A DNA stretch of 64,000 nt. It comes from Manduca sexta (Eukaryota; Arthropoda; Insecta; Lepidoptera; Sphingidae). A program made the position numbers and the translations under genes. Positions 1-11,540 of this stretch are shown here, one piece after another. Each line of letters starts with the position of its first letter. The first letter of the stretch is position 1. Under the pieces are notes generated by a model. That model saw only the letters and a program-made list of their open reading frames with translations, had not been told where the DNA came from and did not search any database. The DNA lies in NCBI RefSeq assembly GCF_014839805.1, contig NC_051121.1, positions 1,099,116 to 1,163,115 of the forward strand. The letters are read 5' to 3'.

Positions 1-65
1 ACATTGATCTCTTCTGGGAGGTCCTGTTCCGAAAACCATGATTGAAATTTAAAACATTGTCCAAC

Positions 66-195
66 AGTGGCGAAAGGCGAAATTTTACCTTAAATGTACT
101 AATATGTATGTATCCAGTCTACAAATCGCTCTAAAGAAGAACAAATTCTACTTAAAATTCTACATAAAGGGAAGCCGACAAGAATAAGGTAACCG
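66..195 (-). repeat. Repeat H, reverse diverged copy
   Basis: AGTGGCGAAAGGCGAAATTT ... AAAGGGAAGCCGACAAGAAT matches the 8.74 kb copy in reverse. Confidence 0.62.
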
Positions 196-1584
196 CGTTG
201 TCCTTAACATTGGCTTCCTATTCTAAATTTATTATAAAATGATATATAACCATAGCGGCTTCAAATACAGTTTCCGACAAAATACATTGGTGGTCTTTAA
301 CTAGTTAATATTAAAAGCATTACTCAGAGCCTCTCTCGTAGGCCCCGTCCTGATACAATTTACTAATAAGTGTTGGACATCGACCATGATACTCTGTGTA
401 ATTGTAGCAAATAATGTTATAATCATAAATCAATATCAAAGAACAAGAATTAGGCGCAAAAGGCATCCATGTTTACAACATTCAATAGTATTTCCAATTC
501 GCATATGTATTTTTCGGCTTTAATATTTGCAACAAAGGAAACTTTATGTTGACTCTGCTTTGTTTTGCAAACGTTAGTCAACAAGAGTTCAAGTGGTAGT
601 TATCTTTCTTTTGTAAGCGCAAATAAATAAAAAAAAACATCAAAAACGTCAAAACCTTTGTATTTTAAACGGGTGTACAAAAACTGAACGAACAGGACAG
701 TCGACGCAAGTTTATATTCGGATGTTTTGTGGGTGCTCCGAGAATTGTTTTCTTTTTAAATTAGGCTGTTGATTTTAACATATAAATTATATTTAGCCGG
801 CTAATGCGTTTGTAACGGTTTGAAACATTTTTGCATAATAATATCCTTGAGGATTCCGGGTTCAGTTTCTGGGGCGATCAATTCTTTGTAAGTTTTTTCG
901 GTTCATTGAGGGTGGTGTATATATCATATAGTATTTGTTCTTTCATTCAATACTAGATTACCTTGATCGTTGAAATGGAGATAGTTTGTGTGATCGGGAG
1001 TGATATGTTTTTTTTCTGATATACATGGCTCTTTAGGATTTGAGTTAACGTCAGTAGGACGCTATTCGCTAATATTATGATAAGTATGCACAGGGTCATC
1101 TTGACTGCCTTACTAACCGCCGTTTTCAATACTTATTACCTTTTTCGATCTATCGCACAAATGGACCAAATCAGATTTTTTTTTTACATTCTTACCGATT
1201 ACCTATCTTGATTGGTTTATTATTGGAATCGGATTGAAGAATATTAAAAATAGCTGTAAATGAAAACACAAACTTGTCTATTTGAATAAAACACTTTACA
1301 ATCATTTACTATAACCATAGATGTAAAATAGAAAAGCGTAATTTTTGAACAAAATAAATAAGAACAAAAAGTAATTTTGATGTACATGCCCTAATACTAT
1401 TACTGCTACTCTAAAAGAATTCGTTGCGGTAATATCACACTTTTAGCCAGAAATACACGGATGAACTCATAATAAGCATTTGCACTAAATTACAAAGTGA
1501 TCAAAAACATCGGGATTTTTGTATAAAATAAACGTTTTTCATGGATGATTTTTGGCTAGACCTTAGCAGAGGTAAGGACTATGT
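196..1584. other. Unannotated AT-rich DNA
   Basis: No repeat family, conserved frame or RNA gene recognised. The same applies to 2041-2720, 3821-4748, 5557-6020 and 6999-7429. Confidence 0.6.
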
Positions 1585-1799
1585 GATTTTTTTTATACCA
1601 CCACGCCAAAGTCGCCCCACTGCGCCTAATGGTAAGTGGAATGGGGTCCAAAATAATGTTCACTGACAAGATGATTTAGTAAACAAAGTCACATGATCCT
1701 GTATTTGAACATGAAAGTGCATATAATCAATAATTAATTAACAAAAAATAATGAAATAGAAAATCATTTACCATCAAAAATATAATCCGTCGTTTGAGT

Positions 1800-2040
1800 G
1801 AAAAACAGATTAATTTATTATTCCAAACAGACCCAAAGCGTTGTCTTTTCGACGCGTGCTGCCAATTTCGTATTAAGTTTGTATGCGCAGCGTGCGGTGC
1901 AATTAATAAGCCGGTTGTGCCGGTTCCACCGGTTCTGCAGGCCGGATAATCCGGGGCCTGCGAACTCGATTTATCGGTTTAAGTTTAGCAGTGAATTCAG
2001 GTGGCTAATGCCGAATATGTGGGGCGGGTAGGCGGGCGAC
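1800..2040. other. GC-richer unique block with CCGGTT triplet and hairpin
   Basis: CCGGTT repeats at 9-bp steps (1911, 1920, 1929), followed by a GCAGGCC/GGCCTGC hairpin (1937-1961). A 77-codon frame crosses it without a recognisable domain. I see no matching repeat elsewhere in the window. Confidence 0.45.
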
Positions 2041-2723
2041 ACTGCGACTTTTAGTCGCTATGAATTTTTGTTTTATTTTTTAATAGCCTCTCGTTTTGTT
2101 TATATTGGGGTTATATGTAAGTATATATGCGATGAATTAAGGTTGACGTTTCATATCGTTTTTAAGGAAATTCCTTGTGTGACAATACGTGAAGTGATAT
2201 ATTAGTTATTTATTAAAATGATTGGGAGAGAAGTAAATAGATTATAATTTTATAATATTTTCTTTTGGTTAGGGTCAAAAGGCAAGAATGTTGTGGCTAA
2301 CCTCAATGCTTAGAATGTGTAGTCAATCTCAAGAATACGATGTTTCTACCAAAGAAATTAATAAATAGTCGTTCGTGTGCAGCCGTCTTCTAGGTTAGGT
2401 TCAACAGGGAATTGGAGAAAACCTTAGTTAGATTTTAATGTCTTTTCAGCGGCGCATCGCCAATGGAGCTCGTTTTGTGAACTTTATGTGGTTAGCTCGC
2501 GAGAGTTATTTGCACCGTTACATTGCTTTTATTTAAAACTAACTCTTTGACGCTCCTTTGCTCGTCCCTAGCTATCTACTTATTTTTGTGATATTGCATT
2601 TTGTGTATTTGTACCTATAATTTCATTAAGTTGTTTATAATAATATATTTCTCACTCTCCCAAACTCATACGGGTTAATTGTATTGTTTATTTTCTTTTT
2701 ACATGCAAGCCATGTTTATTCTA

Positions 2724-3095
2724 TTACCTCGGTGGCGTAGTGAGTATATGCGGTACGAGGACGACTACGGTACTGCGGTTCTGGGTTCGAATCCCGGGTC
2801 GGGCCAAAATAATTGTGACTGAGTTTTTCCATTTTAAATAATCTGTCGCAGCACGGGGTCTGGAAGTTGGTGGTGTGATATCCCCGTGCCTCGGAAAGCA
2901 CATACTAAAACCGTTGGTCCTACGCCTGATCTCTCTCCGGTCATATCGGATTGCCGTCTCACCGGACTAAAGGAACTGAGAGTGCATCTGTGTATTACGC
3001 ACACACTTGACACTATAATATCTACAGAAATTCGGCTAGGAAGGAATCATGTGCAAGAGTTTCTTTTGTCCAGTTTGTGGGAGATTTTGGCGATC
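2724..3095 (+). mobile_element. SINE-C, near full-length
   Basis: tRNA-like head ACCTCGGTGGCGTAGTGAG and B box GGTTCGAATCCCGGG. The body differs from SINE-B: CACGGGGTCTGGAAG, ATCTCTCTCCGGTCATATCG, then GTGCATCTGTGTATTACGCAC. This body recurs across Lepidoptera as a separate SINE family. Short frames on both strands here are incidental. Confidence 0.83.
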
Positions 3096-3573
3096 GTAAT
3101 ACCTAAGCATTAACGTTATGATTGAATTATTTCTTCCATTCATCATTCAGTTGTGAAAAGTCACGAAAAGGCATTGAAAATTGAACCTAGTCCTTAAATA
3201 CCGATAATCTATAATTTAACTTCACATTACAAACCTTATAATAAATGTCTAAGTGTATCGACGCCTTGACTCGTTTCGCGCGATTTATTGATTTTGCTCC
3301 ATTCCTGTGTGTTCAACATCAAAGGAGTAGCTTTTATTTTTTGTTAGCCCGCGGTTTTGTTATAATTTCTATCCGGGAAAAGTGTGAAAAGACGCTGTTC
3401 GATATCATTCTTGTATTGTTTAACGGTTTGGTACAAAGCGGCTTTTAAATATTTCATTTTGTTTGCTGTTATTGTTGTGTTTAGAAATTTGGTCACCGGG
3501 TCAGATATCGTTAAGAATATTTGTAAGTATGTGCCAAGTTCGGTGTTTTATTAAACTTGATTTATTGTTGTTG

Positions 3574-3820
3574 TTTTTTTTAATACTTGCACTGTAAAGT
3601 GACACTTCTCCGCCTGATGGTAAGTGGAGTGGGGTCCAATAGTATGTCGATCGACGAGAGATGATTACCCCTCGACAGTCGACACAATTATGCCGGCCTG
3701 TTGGAACCCGATATACAAAAGCTGATCCTGGAACGTGATACACTTACGTAGGCCACTGGCGGGTTTTAACATCTTGTGTACGGTGGTTGTTATCCGGGCG
3801 GATATAAAATATATACCATC
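3574..3820 (-). mobile_element. Repeat D retroposon tail
   Basis: T-run start, CTGATGGTAAGTGGAGTG, hairpin region GTCGATCGACGAG...CAGTCGAC (one arm mutated), end GGGCGGATATAAAATATATA. Confidence 0.8.
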
Positions 3821-4972
3821 AGCAAAAGTACCTTGACCTGCCATAAGTGCAACCATGTTCGCCTACGTGATTAATAAATTATTTTATTTATTTAAACTAA
3901 TGTTTCTGATGTGACTGTAGTGTTTCTTGGCGATAATTTGACAACACCTGCGCCGCCTATACATGACCGTTTTTATCACCTCAATGAAGTGAGTTCAATC
4001 TACTGCATAATATAAACTGAGCTATATTTTGTATTAATATCAAGTATACGAGTGCTGTCAATAAATTTTCCTTGTGACGATATTTGAACCTATAAAACAG
4101 ACATATAGAGTAGGTGCGGTACACAATTTTCTCATAAAATAAACGAAGATAATAAGTGGCATCCTGCAAGGATTAAAGGATATGTCCAAAATTTCTTTTT
4201 ATTCTACAGATATTCTGATTCCAAGATAATTTATATATATTTGGGTAGAACTCTTAAAAACGAGTCTGTTGAAATAAATCATTTAATTTTAAAGACTTCC
4301 GATTTTTTTATTTTTGTTAGTTTTTATACTTAAACTTTATACTTATAATTAAAGCTTTCGAAATATAAATGTACAGTTGTTAAAATATTTGTTTATTTTG
4401 AGCTTAATTGGCTTCTAAAAATAACGGGAAATAAAAATTCTCTTTTTTCCCCTTTATATCCGTGAATCACAACTGACAGCTATTTATGCCAAAGAAATCA
4501 AAATTCTTGGTAGATATCCTGAGTAGTTACGTACGTACTTACGCACTCTTTTAATGAATCAATGAAGTTATTTTTATGAGTTACTCTGCCATACCATTTC
4601 TTAATTTTCTTATAAACGGAGGGATCTATATTATTTTTTAATGATTTCAAACTACACATGTTTGACACTTTATTGTCCAATAAGTTTGAGGTTAGAATTT
4701 GTTCGAAATAAAGAACCAGTGCCCATATAAAAAGCGGTCATGTCCTTTGTGTTCGATCTGGCGACAGGACCCTATCACGTTCTGGGACAAATATTGCATT
4801 TAACTAAAAACAATGCTTTATCCTTTCATGAAATAAAATGCGTAAACTTATTTATCGTGTCATAATTATATATTTTTTAGAAACGGTGTCGAGATTTCCA
4901 CCGTTCTGCTTATTCAAGGTACCAGTTATGGACACTGTCAAGGCTAGTAAGTGGAAAGGTTAAATAACTGTA

Positions 4973-5142
4973 TAGAAATAGACTATAGAAATAAATTAAA
5001 ATTGTTGAGAACTGATATTTTATTTCCTTCAATTTCAAATATAGTAAAATAATTGAATAGAAATAGCCTATAGACATAAATTTTAAATAGTTAAGACGTG
5101 TTATTTTATATCCTCCAATTCCAAATATAAAACCCAATTTAT
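4973..5142 (+). repeat. Two-copy tandem duplication, 85-bp period
   Basis: TAGAAATAGACTATAGAAAT at 4973 recurs as TAGAAATAGCCTATAGACAT at 5058, and TTCAATTTCAAATATA recurs as TCCAATTCCAAATATA. AT-rich and diverged, so old. Confidence 0.8.
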
Positions 5143-5423
5143 TTGATAAGTTAACAGCCAATAAATTTTGTAATAACACACCGTTAGTGTTATTCTAGTT
5201 GACGAATGTGTTTGTACGTTGAGCAGACGTGGAGCACTTCCGCAACTCCCAGGACATTAGCGGTAACACTATATACACGCGGTAAGCTAGTGTTAGCACA
5301 TTTTTATACTGCTGGGAATATATGGCTTTGTACGAAACAAATATTAAAACATGAATTTTTAGTTAGAATGTTTGCAACTTATTTTATAATAGCATTAGAG
5401 TAATATTTCTTGCTTTATTGTCT

Positions 5424-5556
5424 ACGGCTTCCTTTACTACTAAGAGTTTAGGCCTTAGTCTACTAAGCTGGACTTGGCTTGATCGAATTCAATTAAATAT
5501 TTGATTCTTGCGGAGAATTCTCAAGTATATGATTTACATGTTACACACATTCTCTG
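5424..5556 (-). mobile_element. SINE-A, very degraded fragment
   Basis: GGCTTCCTTTACTACTAAGA and TTAGGCCTTAGTCTACTAAG match the tail half. The rest is poorly conserved. Confidence 0.6.
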
Positions 5557-6020
5557 TTATTAAAGCCAGAAATAATAAACAATTACTCATATAACTACAA
5601 AAAGTCAAAGATGGTCAAGTCACATTTAAGTTTTGAACAATATCTGCACCCAAGGGCGATAAAACTATTTACGGAATATCTCTCACACTTGCATCTTACA
5701 CATATATTTTCAACCCTTTAAATATAGGAACAGGGGTTACTCACTCGGGCATAAAAGTAAAAGTATCTTACAAAAGTAAACTCAAAAGGAACAATCACAA
5801 TCATTCGCGGTCTCAAAACACGAAATTCAATTTTCCGCCTAAGCAAACATTTGTATTTTTCATTTGAGGCTTTAGCGGCCGTGGGCGAAACGTCTGGACT
5901 ATAATTGAACGATAAAACCAGTCGACATTAAAAGTGAAGGTCTATAAAATTTGACTGGTCCGATCACAGATTGACGTATTCGTCTCGAACAGGGTTGCTA
6001 TATCGGTATTTTTATAGTTA

Positions 6021-6257
6021 CACATCACGCATTTATTCCCGAAGACGTATGCAGAGGCGCAACCAGAGCAATTTTCGGCAAGTATGTTCCGTCCCATGAT
6101 AGGGAGCGAACCTATCGCCGTATCGGGCACAAACTCCAGACTCCAGGTTGATATTGAACAGAAAAACCCAAATATCACTTTGCCCATGCCGGGATTCGAA
6201 CCCAAGACCTCAGAGTGCTGTCGTACCGCACATGTAGTACAACGACGCCACCGAGTC
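6021..6257 (-). mobile_element. SINE-B, near full-length
   Basis: From CACATCACGCATTTATTCCC to GACGCCACCGAGTC. The B box appears as GGGATTCGAACCC on plus. Confidence 0.86.
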
Positions 6258-6659
6258 TTTTATAGTTGTTCAATATAATGTCATTGAACTTCTGTAATGT
6301 CAAGGTAACTTTGGTAATCAGGTTTTCTTGTATTAAATAGATTAAAATGTTATTGGTCGTAAATATCTGAAGCAATTTTCCGTATATTTATTTGGTAAGG
6401 AAGTCTACCAGTAAAATCCACATTAAGATTACCTAGGTATAATCATAAAATACCTGCCTGAGTCATTACATGCTCCACGAATTGGTTTGTTTTTCACAAC
6501 ACGATATTATTGGTTTTTCTTTTAACAGAAAACTTTTTTTCACTGGTTCTCTTGAACTCAAACATTTTTCGTAAATTTTTAATCCTTTGAGCATGATACA
6601 TTCATAATTTTAGGTGTTCCACCTGATCGTACGCCAAGCGATACAATACAAAATAACAA

Positions 6660-6813
6660 ACACATCACGGTTTAATTCCTGAGAGGTAGGCAGATGTGAC
6701 ACTAGGGCACCCACTTTTCGCTATGTATACTCCGTCCCATAGTGATAGGGGCGGGCCTATCACCATATGAGGCACAAATTCCAGATTCCGGTCAGGTATT
6801 GAGTATTAAACTC
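6660..6813 (-). mobile_element. SINE-B fragment
   Basis: Tail and body only, ending near GTCAGGTATTGAG. It lies just left of an RTE tail. Confidence 0.8.
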
Positions 6814-6827
6814 CAATATATAAATCA

Positions 6828-6998
6828 ATCAATCAATCAAACAGCCTGTCATCATCCACTGCTGAACGTAGACCTCCCCAAGTGAGCTCCAATCATTCCG
6901 GTCTTAAGCAGCCCGCATCCATCCGCTACCCGCCGCGTTCTTCAAGCCGTCGGACCATCGTGCAGCAGAGCGTCCAGCAATACCTCTACCTTAAAAAT
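6828..6998 (-). mobile_element. RTE-type LINE 3' end
   Basis: CATCATCCACTGCTGAACGT, AGACCTCCCC and CATCGTGCAGCAGAGCGTCC are the antisense 3' end seen in many lepidopteran RTE elements. (AATC)n lies beside it. No intact coding region. Confidence 0.7.
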
Positions 6999-7429
6999 TA
7001 GATACCATCATCCAAGTCGCCTAACCTACCACCAGGTAACCCTTAACCCTGTTTTCAGAGGCAAAAAATGAGAATAATTGGCTGTGTAAACCTTAGTCTC
7101 TTACGCAAGCTTAAGCAATTTAGAATTCTTATGGTTCACGTGGAGTCATAATAACATTCACGGTTATATAGGTTACAAGAATAATAATACAGTTTACGTA
7201 GAATACATCCGTTACGTTTCTTGCAATAAAACGTGTATTAATGATTGTTTTAGAGTTGATCGTAAATTTTACTGTTTTAGCTCCGTAAGTGAGCCTCGTG
7301 TGTGTATCGATTGGAATTTTTTGGTTTATATTTTTTGCAACGTCGGACGTTAATCTTTCCTGGTTTTAATGGTGGTATTGTGTGTCTTATATCAATTTGT
7401 TAGTTGGTATTTTACTACGTTTCTGCTGT

Positions 7430-7700
7430 TTAACTGGCCGGCATAATTGTGTAGACTGTCGAGGAGTAATCAGCACTCCTTAGTCGACATATTGTATATA
7501 TTCTCAGACAAGCAGTTATAACAAACTAATAAGTGCCGTTGTTTTGTAAATCACTAATTATTATTTTAAATCCCAATGTATGTGTTAAGTCTGTTCTTGA
7601 AAATATTGGTATTCCGAGCTGACACTATATCTCCATTCCATTAGATCCCACTTCAATTACCATTAGGCGTAATTTTGACTTTGCTTTGTTGGTATAAATA
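7430..7700 (+). mobile_element. Repeat D, old diverged copy (fragments also at 1.6 and 14.3 kb)
   Basis: TGGCCGGCATAATTGTGTAG and TTACCATTAGGCGTAATTTTG mark the family, with about 100 bp of extra sequence between. Shorter fragments are at 1585-1680 (minus) and 14317-14385 (plus). Confidence 0.62.
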
Positions 7701-7734
7701 AAACATATTTTACCACATAATTATAAAACTATGG

Positions 7735-7915
7735 ACTCTATTGTCGCCAGCAACATTTCCGCCAGATATGACGTAGCGACCTTAAAAAAATGTGCATATT
7801 CCCAACTAAAAGGCTGGCGACGCATCTCCGAGGCACCTAGTTAGCTGATGTTTATGGGTGGTTATAAGTTACCATCAGGTGAATCGTATGCTCGTTGGCT
7901 CTATATCACAAAAAA
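7735..7915 (+). mobile_element. LINE 3' tail
   Basis: GGCTGGCGACGCATCTCCGA, GTTACCATCAGGTGAATCG, TGCTCGTTGGC, then ATCACAAAAAAG is a common lepidopteran non-LTR element ending. No coding part. A weaker tail of this general kind is at 57740-57870. Confidence 0.62.
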
Positions 7916-8362
7916 GTAAGAAATTTTTTATCATAGATTATGGATTTTTTTTATTCTCCTGGTCAGGCTTACAATATAAATAGGTCTAATTATAATTATT
8001 ATTTAATATTGAAAGCTTTTTCTTATCTAAGGTCATTCAGTAATCTATTTAGAAAAACAGGCATGCCTTATTTTGTAATCCAGCGCTCTATATTCTACGA
8101 AGTGCTACGTACGCAACGTAGACTGTAGCGGTCGGCGTAGCAACCTTATGGGACTCGTAGCGGTGTGCTACGAAAGTTTTTCTATCGCATTTCTCAAGGT
8201 TTATGTTGCATGTAAGGAATATTTTGTGCCTAAATTTGAATAATGGTATACAAATTTTTCCGAAGTTCTAGTAGTAAGAAATGAAGTAAAGCCGAATTTA
8301 AAATTCGGTTCGGTGTAGTACCGAATATACTCAGGAACCGAGTGGATTATAATAAATATATA
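7916..8362. other. Unassigned DNA with CGTAGC-rich stretch
   Basis: 8095-8180 repeats GCTACG/CGTAGC in both orientations; otherwise unremarkable. 8906-9300 and 11541-12339 hold nothing I recognise. Confidence 0.5.
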
Positions 8363-8684
8363 ATAATATCAGCCCTGTATTATATACTGTTCCACTGTTG
8401 GGCACGGGCTTCCTTTACTACTGAGAGGGAATAGGCCTTAGTCCACCACGCTGGCCTAGTGCGGGTTGGTAGACTTCACTCACCCTCGCAAATTCCTAAT
8501 AGAGAATTTCTCAGGTATGCAGGTTTCCTCACGATGTTTTTCTTCACCGTTAAAGCAAGTGATAATTCACAAAGAATACACACATAATTTTTTGAGAAAA
8601 GTCACACGTATGTGCCCTTGGGATTTGAACCTACGGACATTTGTCTCGGCAGTCCGTTCTACCACCAACTAGGCTATCGCCGTC
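8363..8684 (-). mobile_element. SINE-A, near full-length
   Basis: From AATATCAGCCCTGTATTATA (tail side) to the tRNA head ending AGGCTATCGCCGTC. The B box (GGATTTGAACC on plus) is intact. Confidence 0.88.
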
Positions 8685-8741
8685 TTTTTTAGAGGATTGA
8701 TTAAAAGTTCTGAGTGGATTAAGACTACTCTATACCAGTGG

Positions 8742-8905
8742 CAAAGGGTCCATATAACCCAATTCCTGTCGGCTTCCCCTTCGTAATTTATATAAAATCT
8801 AACATTCCAAAGATCTGCGGACCGCATTGATGCATATTAGTAGTTATATGTTGTATCGGTTTCCCTTTCAGAATATAGCATCCTTCGCCACTGCTGTATA
8901 TATGA
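8742..8905 (+). repeat. Repeat H, uninterrupted copy
   Basis: CCTGTCGGCTTCCCCTTCGT, GATCTGCGGACCGCATTGAT and CCTTCGCCACTGCTG are family landmarks. A reverse copy lies at about 66-195. A third copy at 58313-58387 and 62873-62945 is split by the copia element. Confidence 0.75.
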
Positions 8906-9300
8906 CAAAAGTATATATTTATACCGTATACAGAGGCCTCAATAGCAGATAGGACATCTATATAATTCTGGCGACAGGCACTGACGGGAATTCTTATTAA
9001 TCGAAATATATGTGGACTTCATTAAACCCTAGTCAAATTACCTTACCATGTTTTAAGAGTTTTTTGTTGGAAATTGGCCTTTATTACTTAAAGCATTAAT
9101 TCATGTTTAAAGTTGCATTGTTTCCAAAAAGGCCGAGCAAAGTTTGGACAGTCGGTTAATAAGCCTGGAGATTGTTAATTATCTTAATTAACTTTTATAA
9201 AGAGAATAATTTTTACGTCATTTAGTGAAAGCGTATTTTACTGTTATCTTTTCTTGCCTTTCCATTAATATTTTTTAAACTTTAAGGTAGTTATATTACG

Positions 9301-9512
9301 GACGAGATACATCGCTCTGAGGTCTCAAGTTCGAATCCTAGGTTTGACTGCGATTTTAAATTTTTCTTCCCATTATTAGCTTGAAATCTGGAATTTGTTA
9401 AAGGGCGATAGGTTCGAACCCTACCACACTAAGCAACGGAACACTCATGGTGAAAACTGGGTGCCCTAGTTGCGTCTCTGCCTACCCCTTTTGAGATAAA
9501 GGCATGAAGTGT
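9301..9512 (+). mobile_element. SINE-B, diverged copy with deletions
   Basis: AGTTCGAATCCTAGGTTTG marks the B box. The body is recognisable at GAATTTGTTAAAGGGCGATA, with tail GAGATAAAGGCATGAAG. Confidence 0.78.
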
Positions 9513-9579
9513 GTTTGTTTTGTTTTATAGAATCCGAAAATTCAGTCTATTTTATTTTGCCGTGGACAGTCAATTGTAT

Positions 9580-9986
9580 GCTTCACAAAGAACTTCTCAG
9601 GTATGCAGGTCTCACGATATCGTAACCTTTAAAGCAAGCTATAAATTCACAAAGAATACAATTTTTTTTGTAGTTATTTTGTGGTTATTATTATTTTTAT
9701 TGTTATTTGTTTTCTTTTTTGTAACTTTGAAACTTCGAACTAGTCTGACAAATTTAATTATTGTTACTGGTTTGTAAAGGATACGCGATACAAGTTCTAA
9801 ACTTAGTGCGCATCATAATGCAGTTGTAATAACCCACATAATGTAAGTGCTATGATTTGTAAATAAATAAATAAATAAATTAATGTAAATAACGTCTGGT
9901 AAGTCAGAAGTGCGTGCCCTTAGATTTTGTACCTGCGGACTTTCGCCTCGGCAGTCCGTTCCACATCTAACTAGGCTATCGCCATT
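9580..9986 (-). mobile_element. SINE-A remnant interrupted by ~245 bp
   Basis: SINE-A body at 9580-9660 stops at AAAGAATACA. The head resumes at about 9905-9986 (AGTCAGAAGTGCGTGCCCTT ... GGCTATCGCC). The intervening DNA is T-rich and ends in (AAAT)n at 9861-9880, suggesting a nested insertion. Confidence 0.75.
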
Positions 9987-10182
9987 TCATTATACATAAG
10001 ACTATAATTCATTCAAATTAGATTACTTATATTCCGAGAATATATGCAGGCATAATCAAGAACAATAATAATTTACTACGGTTAACTGCAATTGTTTACT
10101 ACAAAGCTACGGAATTATAAAAATCAACTAAAGAGAAACACTTAAAAAATTCAGTTATGAACACAAACACGTTACCTTTAAT

Positions 10183-10453
10183 ATACAAAACATACATACA
10201 TACATAACATCACGCATTTATCCCCGAAGGGGTATGCAGAGGCGCAACTAGGGCACCCACTTTCCGCCAAGTATGTTCCGTCCCATGATGTGATAGGGGG
10301 CGAGCCTATCGCCATATCGGGCACAAATTCCAGACTCCGGGCTGATACTGAGCAGAAAAACCCAAATATCATTTTGCCCGACCCGGGATTCGAACCCAGG
10401 ACCTCAGAGCGCTATTGTACCGGACATGCAATACAACTACGCCACCGAGGCAG
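10183..10453 (-). mobile_element. SINE-B, full-length, with (CATA)n tail
   Basis: Reference copy of SINE-B, read on the minus strand. The head is CTGCCTCGGTGGCGTAGTTG, the B box GGTTCGAATCCCGGG, and the body includes GCCCGATATGGCGATAGGC. It ends GGGGATAAATGCGTGATG then a TATG repeat (CATACATACATA on plus, 10190-10206). The head-B-box-simple-tail structure marks a tRNA-derived SINE. Confidence 0.88.
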
Positions 10454-10659
10454 TGCAGGCATATACAAAACAGTGAGCTAAAAAAGTCATTTCGACGCGC
10501 CCACTTTCCCCCACTCTCCTGCAGGTGACACGGGCGCAAGGCTCAACTAATTACCATGAAAATTATCTACACACTTCTTGGGGGAGACGGGGTGAAGTGG
10601 CTGTTGTTATAATACTGTGGTATCTTTTTAGGTGTTTTGTATGGTACGGGTTGGATAGT

Positions 10660-10864
10660 TTCTATGAAAAGGGTAGGCAGAAATGAAACGGTACCCATTT
10701 TTCACTAAGTGTTTCGTTCCATGATGCGATAGGGGGTGAGCCTATTATTGGGAACAAATTCCAAACTACGGGCGGATACTGAGCTGGAAAACACAAATTT
10801 TCCCGTCTCGGGATTCGAACTAGCGAAACGCATTGTACTTATACAATACAATTAAGCCTCGGTG
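10660..10864 (-). mobile_element. SINE-B, diverged copy
   Basis: AGGGTAGGCAGAAATGAAAC ... GGGATTCGAACTAGCG ... AAGCCTCGGTGA. Body shortened. Confidence 0.78.
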
Positions 10865-10867
10865 ATA

Positions 10868-11080
10868 GTCTAGTTTATTTTGACAGTATATAACAAGCAT
10901 GTAACGCATCGCGTCGCGTTTAACGCAAAAAATTGGCTTATAGACTATCATTCCGCGCTTATTAGTCGAACATAACGTAGCACTGCCGCGTTTTGGTACG
11001 CGGTCCTATGACCGCGTACCAAAACGCGGCATTCCCTATAGAATATTCGCGAGATTCTCTTTAGAATAAGGCCCCTAAGT
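10868..11080. mobile_element. Repeat G copy carrying a perfect 22-bp-arm hairpin
   Basis: ATTTTGACAGTATATAACAA and the right terminus TTAGAATAAGGCCCC match the 51.4 kb copy; the left terminus has decayed. Inside, 10984-11005 and 11010-11031 are perfect inverted 22-bp arms with a 4-nt loop (CTAT). This hairpin is absent from the 51.4 kb copy. Confidence 0.7.
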
Positions 11081-11280
11081 TGGACTTTATAACTTCATGC
11101 AATATCGAAACAAAAATCATTTAATTCAGCAGTTTTCTGTCGGAGTCAGAACTTCAGTTTTTATTAACTTTTTTATTAATTTAGTCACCGGTCTGCGCCG
11201 CATCTCTCTTGTCACTATTAATAACTTTAGAAGCCACGCTCAGTTACCTTTGCCCTTTTTGGATTAAAAAAACAGTTTAA

Positions 11281-11540
11281 ATATAGATCTTTGTGAATAT
11301 CATCTGTCTTGGCCGGCTGCCATTGCAATATATATCTTAGTAATATGAGATTTGATCTAGGTTAATTTATACTCGGCGTTGCAGAAGGAGAAAATAAAAA
11401 CCAATTTAAAAACAAATCTTGGTTAACGCCATCACTCTTTTGCCGACTGCTATTACAATGTAGAACTTATTAATATGAGATTTGAACTAGGTTAATTTAG
11501 ACAGGGTGTTGCAGAAAGAGAAAATAATATTATAATTATA
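11281..11540 (+). repeat. Two-copy tandem duplication, 130-bp period
   Basis: GGCCGGCTGCCATTGCAATA (11311) matches TGCCGACTGCTATTACAATG (11441). ATATGAGATTTGATCTAGG recurs as ATATGAGATTTGAACTAGG. Confidence 0.82.
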
